From the NCBI GenBank assembly GCA_001557505.1, contig LSAX01000006.1, positions 2,418,001 to 2,482,000 on the forward strand: a stretch of DNA of 64,000 nt. The letters run 5' to 3'. Both the position numbers and the translations under genes were made by a program. Source of the stretch: Reticulascus tulasneorum. Lineage: Eukaryota > Ascomycota > Sordariomycetes > Glomerellales > Reticulascaceae. The first letter of the stretch is position 1. Every line of letters begins with the position of its first letter. Under the pieces are notes generated by a model, which worked only from the letters and a program-made list of their open reading frames with translations, did no database searches and was not told where the DNA came from. Positions 11,823 to 24,577 of the stretch are shown one piece after another.

Positions 11823-13428
11823 CTACGTCTCCATGCTCGTCTTTAGGAGCGCCTGCAACTGCTGTAGCGTCTCGAGGCTCATTGTGACGTTCACCATCGC
11901 CGCGCTTTCCAGACCGTTCGACGTTGCCACATCCGGATTGGGGTAATACCAGCACGCAATCGCGATGATAACGTAGACAACCTGGATGCTTGGTTAGTAT
12001 CTTTGTAGCTTGGTGGCGTTTGATATCCACGACATACCACAAGGAGTGCCCCCTCTAGCCAGTTTGATTCGCCGTCTCGCAGAAAGTTGCCCACAACTAG
12101 AATCGATAGCACGAGCAGACAGACCATGAATATCTCAAAGTTAAGATCCATGGGTTTCCCCATTCCCCATGCGACAAGGACGACTAGGGGCCCGTTGAAA
12201 AGTGCTGTTTGAATGGACGGGCCTAGGCAGTGATACAGGGCGACATTGATAACACCGTCTATGGGATTGTAATTTAGCGAAACGCACAACAGCTTCGGAA
12301 GAGGAACTCACCCCAAGCCTCGTCAATTGCCGTCAAATGCTCTGCTGCTTTTTCAATGAGTGGCAAGAGAATCAAACCAAGAAACTGATCGGGTACACCG
12401 CTCTCAACAACGTGCTCGATCTCTTCGACAAGAAACACCAAGAGCAGAGTGACGCAGACGAGCGAGATGATTAACGCAATTATAGTCTCGGTCATAGTAA
12501 ACTTGGGCTTCTCCATATCTGCCTCGCGGTCGGCGTCTCGATGCTCGTCCATCTCAATGACCTCGTCGAAAATGCTGTGTTGACTGCTAGCGCAGTACCA
12601 TATGTAGAAAAGGAATGCAATAATCAGCGCAATCGAAGTAGCGCGGCTGATATCGAGAACATCGTGTTGGAGCTTGATCTCTGTGAACTTCTCGTGCAAT
12701 ACCCTCAGGCCAACGTCCGGCACAGTCGAGGATTTGAGAGCCGAGTAGAAGGCGCTGGGAATTAGAAGCCCGAACGCAGCGACGAGCAGCAATCCAGTGC
12801 CGACTTCAGAAACAATGGCGTGAAATTTCTGACTTGCATGACGGAGACCGCCGACAAAGAAGCAAAGTCCCAGGCAGAGCAGCAGGTTCGTCAAAATAGA
12901 CCCCAGAATGGCTGCCTGGATGATAGGGATGAGATTTCCCTCGTCGCCGCTACCTACCTGGGTATTGTGCTTGGCGATGAGTACGATGAACAGAATGATC
13001 TCAACGATTGACCCAAAGGTAGTCTCAATGAGAATGCCGGCAACCTTGGGCATCTTGCGAGCGAACTCCTGGCCAGAGAAGCCTAGAAGATTGGCGGCCG
13101 GGATCATGCCAGCATAGCTCACGGCGAACGTCCACAGATGGGCGCCGGTGAAGAAGTGCAGGGCAACGGCGATGGGGACAAAGGGCCACAGCACATTGAC
13201 CAGCATGGATGCTGTGCATGAGCTGCGCCAAAGCACGTACATGAAGTGGCGAGGCTGGAAGCCGCTGCGGCCGCTCTCGCCTTCGTGGGCGATGCCGTTC
13301 GTGAGGCTCGCGACATGGCTGCGGACGGTAGGGAGGAGCGGGGTCGATTCGTCGCCATTGAGGTGTCCTGAAGCCCCATTGGAATGGCCGGCGTGCGACG
13401 AGGGTTGAGCGCGTCCGTGATCCGCCAT
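11823..13428 (-). CDS. Ca2+/H+ antiporter, CAX/VCX1-like (divergent)
   Basis: Exons 12312-13428, 12038-12258 and 11823-11981 encode 498 residues. Introns are 12259-12311 and 11982-12037. The hydrophilic N-terminus (about 75 residues) is followed by some eleven hydrophobic segments separated by an acidic cytosolic loop (DEHRDADREADME), the usual CAX layout. Matches to the family include GFSGQEFARKMPKVAG, the first exchange helix FGSIVEIILF, the second region PLIEKAAEHLTAIDEAW, then IQTALFNGPLVVLVAWGMGKP and DGESNWLEGALL near the end. CAX proteins normally carry GNAxE motifs in both repeats. Here the first is GSIVE and the second EKAAEH, so the Asn is absent in both. It probably acts on the vacuole or another internal membrane; ion specificity may differ from Ca2+. 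It converges with the GMC gene, 275 bp apart. Confidence 0.88.
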
Positions 13429-14697
13429 TTTAAGATGCCAATTGGTTAAGTTGGAGCAGATTTGCAATATTGGAAGAGTTTACGAGCTGCGTCATTTTGA
13501 GTGAGCGCGTTCCTGTTTGCTACATTTTCTAGCTGGGTGGCTTGGGTGTGCCAAGGAAGCCCCACCACTTACTAAACCTGCCTGGCTGAAATTGGTGCCA
13601 AGTGCGAGATGATATTGAGATGTCTCAGCAACTTTTTAAGCCTGAACAGCAAACAAGCCTGGAATCTTGTGTATCGCAGACCAAGACCGAATTCCATGCG
13701 CGAGATTTCGGAAACATGTTCTACAACGAGACGAAGTCTGATGGCCAACTGGTTCTCTAACCCATTGCTAATGGGTCCTCATAGAACTACACATTCTCAT
13801 GTGCGCTTGCAAGGGTGGAGCTTGAATGACGTCATACTTCAGGTTCTAGTCCTCATCGAAGCATGGAGACATCAAACTTGAAGCGTCCAGCTGGACCCAA
13901 AACCCATCAGTTCCGTTAATGCACGAATAATTTCCTAGCTTATCTAGAGCTAAATAGTCGTGCAAATTCCTAGGAACAGACACTGTAGAACGGACATCTT
14001 CTTTAAACTTGTTCACCAGATCTATACACATTTGTGCCCAGTGCTGGCTTACAAGATATGCACGTTGCCGTTCAATTGGACTATCAATCCAGTGAAACTG
14101 GGCGGCCCTAGCTCATCGGAGCGTACGTGGATGCAAAACTATATAATATTGGAAGTCTATCAAAAATGATATTGGCTAGCCGTGTGATGGATAACAAATA
14201 ACTGCTCAAGTAGACAACTCCCAGTAGCTTGGTTATACCGCGTTCTAAGTATATACAACTTGCGAGAGCCCGCTTCCCCTGAGAATGACAGTCGTAGATC
14301 ACCGGCTTGCGGTACACGGAGAATTGGATAACTCGGGAGTTAATGATCGGCGGCTAATGTGGCAGCCATTCGGAGGCCAAGCTGAAAGGGATATTTATCC
14401 GCAGGGCTTTCGCAAATAGACGACGAGCGCATTTAGGTGCCCCCTCCTATTGGCCGATCTGGATGAAAGCTCATTCCTCAAAGTTGCATCCGGATATCAG
14501 TTGGAAAGGACTAAATTGGCAATATAGAGCGGAAGAGGGCCGGTAGCCACCTTCACTTTTCGGTAGATAATGCTTGCCCCTCGGTACCCTCAGATACTAA
14601 AACAAACCGGAGTCCTGGATCCACATGGTGTTCACCATGCTCACCAGAGCGACAACCATTGCAATTGCGAAAACCGGGCTCCCGTAAAACCGCCAAG
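13429..14697. other. Divergent promoter region, CAX exchanger and secreted protein
   Basis: About 1.27 kb between two divergently transcribed genes. Short frames here have no family signal. No RNA gene or repeat is recognisable. Confidence 0.5.
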
Positions 14698-15591
14698 ATG
14701 GCTGTTAAGTTCACGATTACCATGCTACCGCTTGTCGGGATCTTCTTCTCCCCAGCTCTGGCCCAGGACCTCAAACCTTGTGGAGAAGCGAGCTACTACC
14801 CATCTGAATACACTTGCTTCAACAATACAACACTGTGTCCAATAACGTTCGGCGTAGCCAGCCTCCCTTGTAGCGGAACTTGCTATGCCCCGGAGATGTA
14901 CGAGTGCGTATCTGAAAGCCTAAGGCTCCTTCCCGAATCCACAGGCCCATTCATCATTGTTTCGCATGGGACGAGCGGACATGTCAATGGGCAGCTGGTG
15001 AAGGCTTGCGGGAACTATTTGGCGATAGGGGCGGGAGCGAGGCAGTGTACTTCGTGCTATGATGCTCCGCCGCAGTTTCAGTGCAGTGGTTATCAAAACA
15101 AAACTGTTTTGCTCTCTAATGGCGAGATGGTGAGTGCAAGCATGGTATATAGATAAGAACGATCAGCAAGCTGATGCCTGTTGCCAATAGGCTGCCGATC
15201 TACCAGGGAGTCAGTACTGGTACGTGAATTCGACGGACGGCGCCCTCATGTTCACCGAGGGTGGGAAGGCAAATGGGCCGGAGATTTCTCTCGCAGGACA
15301 AGATGTCACAGGTGAGCATGGATCAGTGCTGTTGTCTTCCTACCATCCTCGTAAAATGCTTATTGTCATGCTGCAATAGTCTACGACCACGGCTTTTTCA
15401 CATATGAATCCGCGCCACACTACTGGTTGGCTTGCTTGCGTACGTTGCCAGGCGGGACCCCTGGAACATCTAGAGTATACAGGATCTATGCGCCAACTCC
15501 CGGGAACTTGAATAGAACAGACTGCGAGCAGATCAAATTGGCTACGGAACCTGTGGAAGATAGAAAACAGGGAGCTTACAAGTATGAGTGA
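14698..15591 (+). CDS. Secreted Cys-rich protein with carbohydrate-binding-like module
   Basis: Exons 14698-15129, 15191-15311 and 15380-15591 encode 254 residues; introns have GTGAGT/GTGAGC donors and AATAG acceptors. Residues 1-22 are a signal peptide ending at ALAQ. The mature protein starts with two similar Cys modules: CGEASYYPSEYTCFNNTTLC and the related CSGTCYAPEMYECVSESL. This CG-x-YDP-x-YTC arrangement resembles the fungal Carb_bind family (PF10645) found in beta-1,3(4)-glucanases and small secreted proteins. A third conserved part (YDHGFFTYESAPHYWLACL) follows. Several N-x-S/T sites suggest glycosylation. No catalytic domain is visible, so it is probably a wall- or glycan-associated protein. 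The start is the first ATG before the signal peptide. Function beyond secretion and possible glycan binding is inferred. Confidence 0.75.
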
Positions 15592-16293
15592 CTTGATATG
15601 CAGACTGGATAAACGTGCGTTTGAATAGAAGATGACTTCTACCCCCATCTCCGAACGTAAATACAATAGGCCTTTGAATTCACGCTCCGGTTTATAAGGG
15701 AGTGGAAATCTTCTCTATAAGCTGATTGCATTTGCTTTTATCGAAGCAGCATGGCCGTGCGGCGGATTTTGCGCCCAGGCACAAACGCTGTGAGAGCTTA
15801 GATCCGGGACATAGCTTCGGGGGTCAGATTGTGTCCAAGACAACGCGGCTTGCCGTCTCCACACTTGCAAGTCCAGCTCGATAAAATGAGGAACATAATC
15901 TTTCTCCACTGGGCCAACACTAATGACTTTTATACCAAAGCGGATCATGACTCAAGAGTAGGCACTCTGTTCTACAGTATTAAAATCGTTCATGCTGTTG
16001 ACTACTCCGAGCAGTAATGAGCCTCAAGAAATAACTTATTGAGACTTGACTAAAAACTGTCTGTCTTGTATTCGCTGCATCCCAAGAATTCGCTGATAAT
16101 TAACTCCGTAGTTAGGGTGGCTGATTAGGTAACGTACCTGGGAGACTAGTGATCGTGTGCGTGTGGACATGCGTGCTGACTCAGAGTGCGAGAAAAGCCC
16201 CACTACTAAGCTTGGCAGAACGAACGTCTCACACTCATAAACAACATCATCCTCAGCCATCAAGTCCTCGGGCGACACACCAGATCCACCTCA
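15592..16293. other. Intergenic, promoter of the thioesterase gene
   Basis: Short frames only on both strands. No domain signal, RNA gene or repeat seen. Confidence 0.5.
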
Positions 16294-17848
16294 ATGGCTT
16301 GTAGAAACCAATCAATTCGGAGCCTTTTGTCTGCAGGCCGTAGCTTCGCACATCCAAATCTTATCTGTGCTGTGTCCCGTAGCCCGGCAAGATGCCTGCA
16401 CGCCAGTGCCCCTCGACACGCCGATGGAGTCTTCCGGGGACTCACTGACACCAGGCTATCTATACCATGGATTGAGGCATTAAAGCTACAGAAGGAGGGT
16501 AAAACATCTGCCTCGGCGGATGGTCCCCTCGAGGAGCGTGACTTGGCACCTAAGAAGATGAGCGATAGCTATCATCGCGTGGTGAGCATTGAGCAAGATG
16601 TTGGCCCTCTTAACGCAGGCAGCTGATTCGGCAGGTACTTCCCTTGGGACATGACCCTTGGCTCTCTGATACATATATCAATTCATCGGGACACATTCGG
16701 TACCTAACTTTGTCTCATATTTGAACGTGCCATGTCGTTCTAACGCAAATTCTCATAGGCTAGGCACAATCTTTATGGATCTTGACGCCCTTTCCGGCAT
16801 TATAGTCTACAAGCACACCGGCCCCGGTGTTACAACTGTAACCGCTGCCCTCGACCGCATTACCATAGCCCACCCGTTGACCGAAATCTGCGACCTTGAA
16901 TATAGTGGACAAGTAACTTACGCAACCGGCCGCAGCTCCGTGGAAGTAACGTGCAAGGTCGCCCGGGCCCAGCCTGAGGGTCAGCCAAGCAGACCTGAAG
17001 ATGTCCTCATAACCTGCACCTTCACCATGGTCGCGCTTGACCCGGTTACTAAAAAGCCCACTTCTGTCCCGAAACTCATCTGCTCGACGCCAGAGGAGGA
17101 GGCTCTCTTTAAAGCCGGCGAGGCTAAGTCGCTTGCGAAGAAGCAAATGTCACAGACGTCCCTGTTGGAACAGGAGCCTGACGACCTGGAGGCGGCTTTG
17201 ATCCATAAGATATGGCTCAAGCAACTCGAGTACCGAGATCCAAACCAGGCGCCACGCCAACCGAACAATGTTGTCTCTATGGCGCGCACAAAACTGTTCA
17301 CATCCTCCATAATGCAGCCGCAGTACCGTAACCGGCACCAGACCATGATCTTCGGCGGTTATCACCTGAAGCAAACATTCGAATTAGCCTTCTGTTGCGC
17401 GGCAAGTTTTGCTCACGCCCGCCCGACATTCATCAGCGCTGATCCCTGCACGTTCCGCAACCCAGTCCCCGTGGGCAGTGTGCTATACCTGACTGCGACA
17501 GTCGCGTACACGGATCCGCCACTTCTTGAGGAGGACGGGAGTGAACCAGCACACAAAGACCCGGCGAACCCCGTGACGAGGGTGCATGTGCGAGTGGATA
17601 GCAAAGTGCGGGATGTGGAGCATGGGCATGCGAAGCCTACCGGACAATTCAACTATACTTTTTCCGTGCCTAAGGATGTCAAGGTGCTACCAGATACCTA
17701 CCAGGAGTTCATGCAGTACGTAGATGCCAGGAGGAGGGTCCGGATGGGGGACTTGCAGAAGAAGAAACAGGACACGGCTTTCCATGGGAAGGAGTCAGGG
17801 ACTTCGTCGCTACCCGGGGCTACAAAAGCTGCAAATATCATTGGCTGA
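16294..17848 (+). CDS. Mitochondrial acyl-CoA thioesterase, ACOT9-like double hotdog
   Basis: Exons 16294-16581, 16635-16699 and 16759-17848 encode 480 residues. The 65-bp middle exon supplies VLPLGHDPWLSDTYINSSGH, the conserved entry to the first hotdog. Residues 1-45 are Arg/Ser/Ala-rich without acids, a mitochondrial targeting signal. The first hotdog contains RLGTIFMDLDALSG and the helix-strand stretch through EVTCKVARAQPEG. The second starts after MQPQYRNRHQTMIFGGYHLK, with FELAFCCAASFAHARPTFI and the strand GSVLYLTATVAY. This double-hotdog plan is that of ACOT9/ACOT10, which hydrolyse acyl-CoAs to free acid and CoA in the mitochondrial matrix. The preferred chain length is not readable here. 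It converges with the subtilase gene. Confidence 0.88.
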
Positions 17849-18251
17849 GTGAAATCGGAGATGTGACAGTTTGATCTTGTCCAATGATCCCATGTTCTGA
17901 CGCCAGACGGCAGGTTTCGTACTTCCAGGCTTACAATGACGATTAAGCATGGATGTTGGGCATGATATTCTTTGACTATGGTTCGGGCAGTATGGGTCAT
18001 GGGAAATATTTGAAGCATGATCGTTAGTCATATATATTGTCTTAATTCAGAGGTTCCGTTTTCTATGCCCCTATTAGGATTATTACGTCCAGGCTTTTGT
18101 TATATTATACACAAACTTCGCGAACGATCATATCGTGTAGACTCAAGTTCATCCGGTACATCTTTTCAACTTCTCCTAGCAGTGTCGTGTAGCACTACCC
18201 AAGTAGGAATGCCTACGCCTGCGTATACTGTGACACTAGGACAGGTGCAAT
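17849..18251. other. Convergent intergenic spacer
   Basis: It separates the 3' ends of the thioesterase and subtilase genes. AT-rich, with no coding signal; presumably the 3' untranslated regions and terminators of both. Confidence 0.5.
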
Positions 18252-21200
18252 CTAGTATTTGCCGAGGACAGTAATCTGTGGTGTCTTGAACACGCTCCAG
18301 TTGTCCGCGTGAGTAGGGTCGCCAAAGGGCTTCAGTGTGGCAAAGCGCATCCTGTTTCCGAGAACGTTAGTATATCTCCATCCCAAATCCCAGCACAACA
18401 TGGAGAATAACTTACGTATAGTTGCCGTTCTCGATTTGGCTACCGTTGCCGAGTTTGCCGAACCACCAATACTGGTTTTGTACCGCAGTTGTCATGGCAT
18501 TGCGGTAGACGTCAGTGTCGGGATATGTCCATGTCTGATCAGGATCATAGAAGCCAGGGTCAAAGTAGGAGACCTGACCGGCGCCAACCCAGCATGTGGC
18601 TGGTCCGACGTATCCCTTTTGACCTGGTACGGGCGGGTACGACCACTGTCGCTCGGTCCAGCCAGCTTCGAAAATATCCCAACGGACTTCCCTGCTTCCC
18701 CAGATGATCTTGCTGTAGATCTTGGGGAAGTCCTGCTCGTCAACGCCGAGGTTGAAGGTGTAGGAGGACTTCTCCTGGATATCCAGGTTATCCCAAGTTG
18801 ATACGGAGAAGGGGTAGCCCGCGCGGTAGATTGGGTCTACCACCTTCCTCAAATCTGCCGCCAGACCCATATAAGGCACCGAGAGCTGCTCTCCATTGTT
18901 ACCCGAGACGACGATCTTGCCGCTGTAAACTGGCAATGCACTCGAGTTCCATCCCAGAGAATCTGGGTTCTTGAAGTTGATAGAGACGGACTTGCTTGCG
19001 CCAGGCTTCAGAGTGAAGGACTTGGGCAAGGTGATCTGGGGCACGAGCGACTTGGGCGTCAACTCCGTGAAGGACTTAACCCTCGACTGGCCGAACCATC
19101 CAAGTATTTCGACACCTGCACCAACCTGAGTTGAGAATGTGTACGTAACGGAATCTTTGTCTCCGTTGTTCGTCACGACAATATCATGGTACCGACTGAA
19201 GTAACGCGTGTCGTTCAGCGCAATCTTCTCGAAATCTAGCTGTGTGGCGTAGTTAACCACCTTGAAGGCATCAATAAGGCCGTTGCCTACTTGCGCGACG
19301 GATGCAGCATAGCCGTAGTTGGTTGCAGTACCATCAGACCAAGGTAGTGCGGTTCCGCTAGAAATCATTCGCTGATGAAGGGTCTTTGCGAATCCCTTTC
19401 CGTGGACACTTCGTCCACCATGAACACTGATGTACAACGCTGCGACACCTGCGACATACGGGCAGGCCATGGATGTACCGCTCAATAAGGCAAACGTGTT
19501 ATCGAGGTAGGTTGAGAAGATCTGTCCACCGGGTGCGGCGATATCGGGCTTGATCTGCAAGTCGTAGAGTCCGCCCCACGAGGTAAAGGTGTTTGGGCGC
19601 CCACCGGCTGGGTACTCTAGTCCGATGACCTCCTCCGGGTTGATAGAGAAGGAGGCTGTGACGTTACCGCCAGCCAAGATGGTGTCAATAATAGCCTTGC
19701 CTGCACCTGCAGTGATCATAGCAATCAGAGTGTCTGAGTCGGTGGTGCTAGGAGTTACGAGTGGGCGAGCATCGTTGTAGATGAAGATGTACTCAGCACC
19801 GAGCGCCGCCAAGTTTTGCTGCTTGACAGTGAAGTTGCAAGTGCCACGTCTCACTAAGGGGATGACTCCATCGAGTCTCCGGGTTCCCGGCGGGTACGGC
19901 GTGCAGCCATCAGCAGGGGCGGAGGTGTCGAAGTTCAAAGCCACAATAGGCCAGTCGACGATGGAAGATGGGAAGTAATAGGTCGAGGGCAAGTAGCCGA
20001 CTTTAGTCTCGTTGGTCAGGCCATCCAGGCTGAATTTGGCAAGGAATGGGCTCGCAGGGAACAACTCGGTTTCGACGGACGCAACAGCGACAACGTTCTT
20101 TCCAGACGACCCAGAGCTACCGAAGAATGGGCCAGCCGCACCAGAGTTTCCGGCGGAGATGGTCACAACCACACCCTCCTCGACGATTCGGGATGCAACT
20201 TCGGCCCATGCGTTGTTGGCCCAGCCGTTGGCACCACCGATACTGGAAGTGATAATGTCGACCTGTTTTATGATTAACAATGCATCTCGCGAATCTGAAC
20301 GCAGAAAACTTACGCCATCCTCGTACGCAGCCAGGAATGATTCGATCAAAGTGGCCGTATCCACGCTGTCCTGAGTCAAGTTAGGATAATTGAATATCAA
20401 GTCCTGAAGAATTTTGACCACTTACGACTTGGGCGAACACCTTGTAAGAGTAGATGGTAGCTTCGGGGGCCACGCCAGTCCAGCTAAGGCAAGATGGTCA
20501 GCTTCAACTGCAAACACGCGTTCTAAGTGCACTCGAAATACATACAAGTCAGTCTTTCCAGCAATAATACCGGCGACGTGGGTACCATGCCCCAATTGAT
20601 CCTTTGGATCTGAATCGGGCTCCTTTTCACCTTCAGATGGCCAGACTGCGTTGCGATTAGTGTCAATATCACGGTTTTGTGGGAAGTTCGGATTTCTTAC
20701 AGCCATTGCCCACGAAATCGTAACCGCCGGCAACCTTGAATCCAGGACCAAATCCGCCGCCGAGCTTTTCAATATTAGTTTGCGCTGTCACTCAATGTTC
20801 AATTTTGGGCGTGTACTTACTGCTGGGTGATCGTACCAAGTCCCCGTATCAACCACCCCCACAATGACACCTTCACCGAATATTCCTGCAGCGTGGAGCT
20901 TGCTTACACCGGTGGCATTGTGAGTGGTGTAATCCGCAGCTGCAGCATCGTCGCTGAATCCCAGAGGCTCGACTGGCTCCAGCTGGACGAGCTCGTTGAG
21001 CCACACATTTACAATGTCGCCGAACTCCTTCAAGCTGTCGATATTGTAGACAGAGGTCTCGATGCTGGCACCACTGAAGATGCTGCTGTCGAAATCCTTG
21101 ACAATTTTAATGTCTTCGTCAGCGGCAACGCCATCACGAGCTCGAACTTTGTTCTATAGTCGATGGTTAGCAGCGACGAGATTACAAGTTCGGGAATACA

Positions 21201-21344
21201 CACCGAAGAATACTCGATGATGTAGCTCTTGGCGATAGGAGCTGCGCCGCTCGTCAGGGAGTCCACAGCTTGGCGAGCTTGAAGCGGGCTGGCGCTACCC
21301 AGGATCGGAAGCGCGAGCGCAAAGGTGCTGCTGAAGGAGCGCAT
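18252..21344 (-). CDS. Secreted subtilisin-like serine protease (S8, PA domain, Vpr-like)
   Basis: Eight exons: 21204-21344, 20821-21153, 20701-20764, 20546-20645, 20426-20483, 20314-20370, 18416-20262 and 18252-18351. They total 2700 bases, 899 residues. One 51-bp intron (20263-20313) stays open in frame, so it could be missed. Residues 1-20 are a signal peptide; an inhibitor I9-type propeptide follows. The catalytic triad is Asp149 (VVDTG), His199 (GHGTHVAG) and Ser515 (SGTSMACP). A protease-associated insert (about PADGCTPYPPGTRRLDG to GGNVTASF) sits between His and Ser. The C-terminal 350 residues are beta-rich, like the Fn3-type domain of large subtilases. It should be an extracellular endopeptidase used in nutrition or host contact. 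The terminal 100-base exon is supported by exact phase. Confidence 0.93.
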
Positions 21345-22887
21345 CTTCGATGTTGTTGATTGACACGTGAAGATCGTACAGCTTCCAACAAGAGTCAGAT
21401 CGGAACTACCACCACGCAGCGGAAGCTCGTCTTATTTAAAGACTACACCCCACGATCCGAGCTGCAGTCTTTGGTATTGTGATCGCCCTTTGATCCACAA
21501 AGGAAGGCGCTCGCGCAATTGTTGCCATGCGACGCTGTTGCACCATTGTGCGGTTTAATTCGTGACTGGACTGGGCCGTGTATGTTATCGTGAGAACTCA
21601 TTGAAGAACTTCCTTCTTTGGCTAGGTCCAATCACACAACAAGGACCCCTCAAGGTACACAGAAGAATGAAGCTATTGGATGCTGCAGTACGGCATAGCC
21701 CAGACTGGTAGAAGCTGGGGACGACATACAGACCTGCCGGATTGAGAGATACTCGCACGGCCCCTCCATAGGGACGCTATAACAAGAACCTGACTCGTGC
21801 GGCGGGTTGGTTAACTGCAGCAGCTCGACGCAGCTTACGAAAACCCTGGAGGATTCGAATGCTGTGATCCCGCTTTTCGGATGACCTACCGTCTTGAGCC
21901 AAGTCCAGAACTTGACCATGAGATGCATCACTGGGGCAAGAAAAATAACCACATAAGAGGTAGACCCAAGAAGTAAACCCTCACGTCCCAAATTCTTTTT
22001 TCGTGCGAAATGAGACAACCATGCCAGGAACAGTCCTGCAAGCCAAGCTGGGGGAGAAGCATTGCGCAAGGGTCCCCGATATCCAGCGTCACATCGCTGC
22101 TTGGCATCTCCGCCACCCGGCACATTCTACGATCCCACCTTCCAATTGCTTCGTAATCTAATCGAATGGATCTAGAACTTTCACTAACGGTGGCCAAAAA
22201 TACTCGCGCCTCTTAGTAGTATAGCTATTCTGGGATCCGCACATATCCTACTATGGCTATATAACAGTTCGATTGTGGAGTTGCTGAGGTAGGGCTGATT
22301 TTGAAGAACGGGGACAGTGAACGTTTAGCTCTGGCTAAAAGGCTCGATCGAGTGTGAATGCACCTATCTGGCGGCTACGACGATTTCGAAGTATCTGTGG
22401 CTTCGTGGCACGATACACTTGGATTATAGTCCCAAGACAGGATCCCATGCTGCAATGCTTGGTGCGGCCCTTGCTAGTGGCCTCAGTGGATGTTTTGAGA
22501 GCACAAACTTTGACCGTAGGCACCCAGTGCCTGCTGGATTAACTCCTTTTCAGCATCGAAGATATGAGCCAAGTCTTTCGAGCTAAACTCATGACCCCAT
22601 TACTTCTAGCGCTGCACGGGAACCGCTATCAAAAGTTTCTTTCCAACGATTTATCCCTATTCAGGTCAGTCCAGAAGACAGGTTCGTCGTGAATCATGAC
22701 TCGCTATCTGGATATGCACTGTTCGTGTTGTACACGGTCAATAATGATCAAAATATGAACACGAAAACACAACATTACATGTTAAAAATGCATGTATGAT
22801 GTGAAGTGCAATGGACTTCCAATATCACTATGTTGACGCCGGTTTAGAGGCGCCTTGTGACAATTATATTGTCCCATTGGGACCTAA
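21345..22887. other. Intergenic between subtilase and lactate dehydrogenase genes
   Basis: It holds the subtilase promoter and the 3' region of the flavocytochrome gene, both on the minus strand. Frames up to about 157 codons exist on the minus strand (21650-22123) but show no family signal, and their composition looks random. No RNA gene or repeat recognised. Confidence 0.45.
21432..21440 (-). promoter_or_regulatory. TATA-like element of the subtilase gene
   Basis: Read on the minus strand, TTTAAATAA lies about 90 bases upstream of the protease ATG at 21344. Spacing and sequence suit a core promoter TATA box. It is assigned by position only. Confidence 0.4.
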
Positions 22888-24577
22888 TTATAGCTTCGGT
22901 CCAATGGCCGCATACTCTCGATCAATATCATCAAGTCCGGGAGGACCATCATACAATTTGGAGCTCAGAGCATTAGTGTTTATCTGTTTTCAATGTCAAT
23001 GTTGTTATTTGCCTTGATCACATGTACAGATAGTAGCATTACTCACATGTCTCATCCCCAAATCCTGCACACGTTCCACGCCAAGTAATCTCATTGCAGT
23101 GACTGTCTCGTCTGCCAAAACTGTAGGATCAAATTCAGTAATCGGCATGGTACGAGATTCGAAATTCTTGTTGAACTCGACTTACTCTGTAAAGCCCTTT
23201 CCACGCCCTCCTTGCCACCAACCGCAAGTCCATAGAGTGCGGCTCTCCCAATGCCAACTGCCCTTGCTCCAAGAGCCAACGCTTTCACCACATCCGTCCC
23301 TCTGCGGATACCACCATCAACCAGTACTTCTACTCTATCAAATACCTGAGGGCAAAACTTCCTGATCTCCAGTAACACTTGTACCGGGGTGGGTGCAGTA
23401 TCAAGCGCCCGTCCGCCATGATTTGATAATATTATCCCTTTCACAGTGGGAAACAAAGTCGCACAATACGCATCTTCATGCGTTTGTATCCCCTTCAGCA
23501 CGATGGGTAGATCGGTCTGTGTGCTGAGCCACGCCAATGTCTTTCGCCAGGTCAGACCGGATTCCGTGCCCCATAACTGTGGCGGCGCCCCTGCTGCCAT
23601 CTCTTCATTTTTGAAGCGTTCATCCGCTTCACGCTTCCCGGGATATGGCGCATCAAGTGTCAGGACAATAAACTTTATCTGCGGGATTGCCCGAATCTGG
23701 GCGAGTGTTCGCTCTGTTGCGGCCAGATCTTTGAGAACATAGAGCTGCCAAGCAAACACTGCCCCTGGACCCGAACTTACAATCACGGTTGGGGATAGAG
23801 ATGCATTCTTGCTGATGATTTGCAATGCATTGAATTTTGAGCATGCTGATGCGATACCTGCCTCGCCTAATGGATGTGCTAATCGAGCCATAGCCGCGGG
23901 AGACACGTAGATAGGCATACTGAGCTCGTTGCCGAGGATCAGCGTCTCTAGGGAGCATTTCGAACAATCCACAAAAACACGGGGCCGCAGGAGGATTGAA
24001 CGGTAAATTTCTCCATTTGCCGCCTTTGTGAGCTCATCATCGGCCGCAGATGCATAATACGATATAGCTTTGGGGGAAAGCAGTTTGAGTGCATGCATCT
24101 CAATTTCTCGGATGCTTAGCATCGAAGAAACCGGTGTTGTAGCTATCGGTGGCCAATCCAAGGGCCGAGAAGGATTTGGTTGCAATGATGACAGTCCACT
24201 TTGAGCGAGTCCCCTAGGTTCTACCTGGAGCTTGCCCACCAGTTGCTCAGATGTTAAGTGCTCATCTAACAGCTCAGGAGGGTGAACAGAGTCAAAAGCC
24301 GCCGTTGCATCTCGTCCGGCGGTCTGTAGAAGGACTGCTTTCCCTCCTGGGTGTCGAGAAATGAACGATGTGATCTCATGGCTGGTAATTAACAGCCGGT
24401 TTCTATGTTATCACCACAATGACTGCAGATACTCACATCGTACACTTTTCCATGCACCGCTAACCAGCAATCGGATTCGGAGCTGTGTTTGCCAACTGCT
24501 TAAGTCAGTATGCTGCGTGGAAGAATCGTCAGCCTTCGGCGTTACAGACCTTCAGAAAGCGGCCATAATTTAGTCAT
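22888..24577 (-). CDS. Flavocytochrome b2-type L-lactate dehydrogenase (cyt b5 + FMN domains)
   Basis: Five exons (24550-24577, 24437-24495, 23186-24374, 23047-23120, 22888-22983) encode 481 residues. The small first exons are needed to build the cytochrome b5 domain: KHSSESDCWLAVHGKVYD is completed by ITSFISRHPGGKAVL. The heme ligands are His37 and His60, 23 residues apart as in yeast flavocytochrome b2. The FMN-dependent alpha-hydroxyacid dehydrogenase domain follows, with YASAADDE, PIYVSPAAMARLAHP and the catalytic His348 with its Arg in LSNHGGRALD, then VDGGIRRGTDVVKALALGA. The last exon gives the conserved INTxALxxxLYDGPPGLDD tail. There is no mitochondrial presequence, so a cytosolic form is likely. 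Expected reaction: oxidation of lactate or another 2-hydroxyacid to the 2-oxoacid, with electrons to cytochrome c or another acceptor. It shares a 422-bp promoter with the mannosidase gene. Confidence 0.92.

Noticed and set aside
21650..22123. 157-codon minus-strand frame between subtilase and flavocytochrome genes
   Set aside because: No motif or family resemblance, and it lies in the expected promoter of the subtilase.
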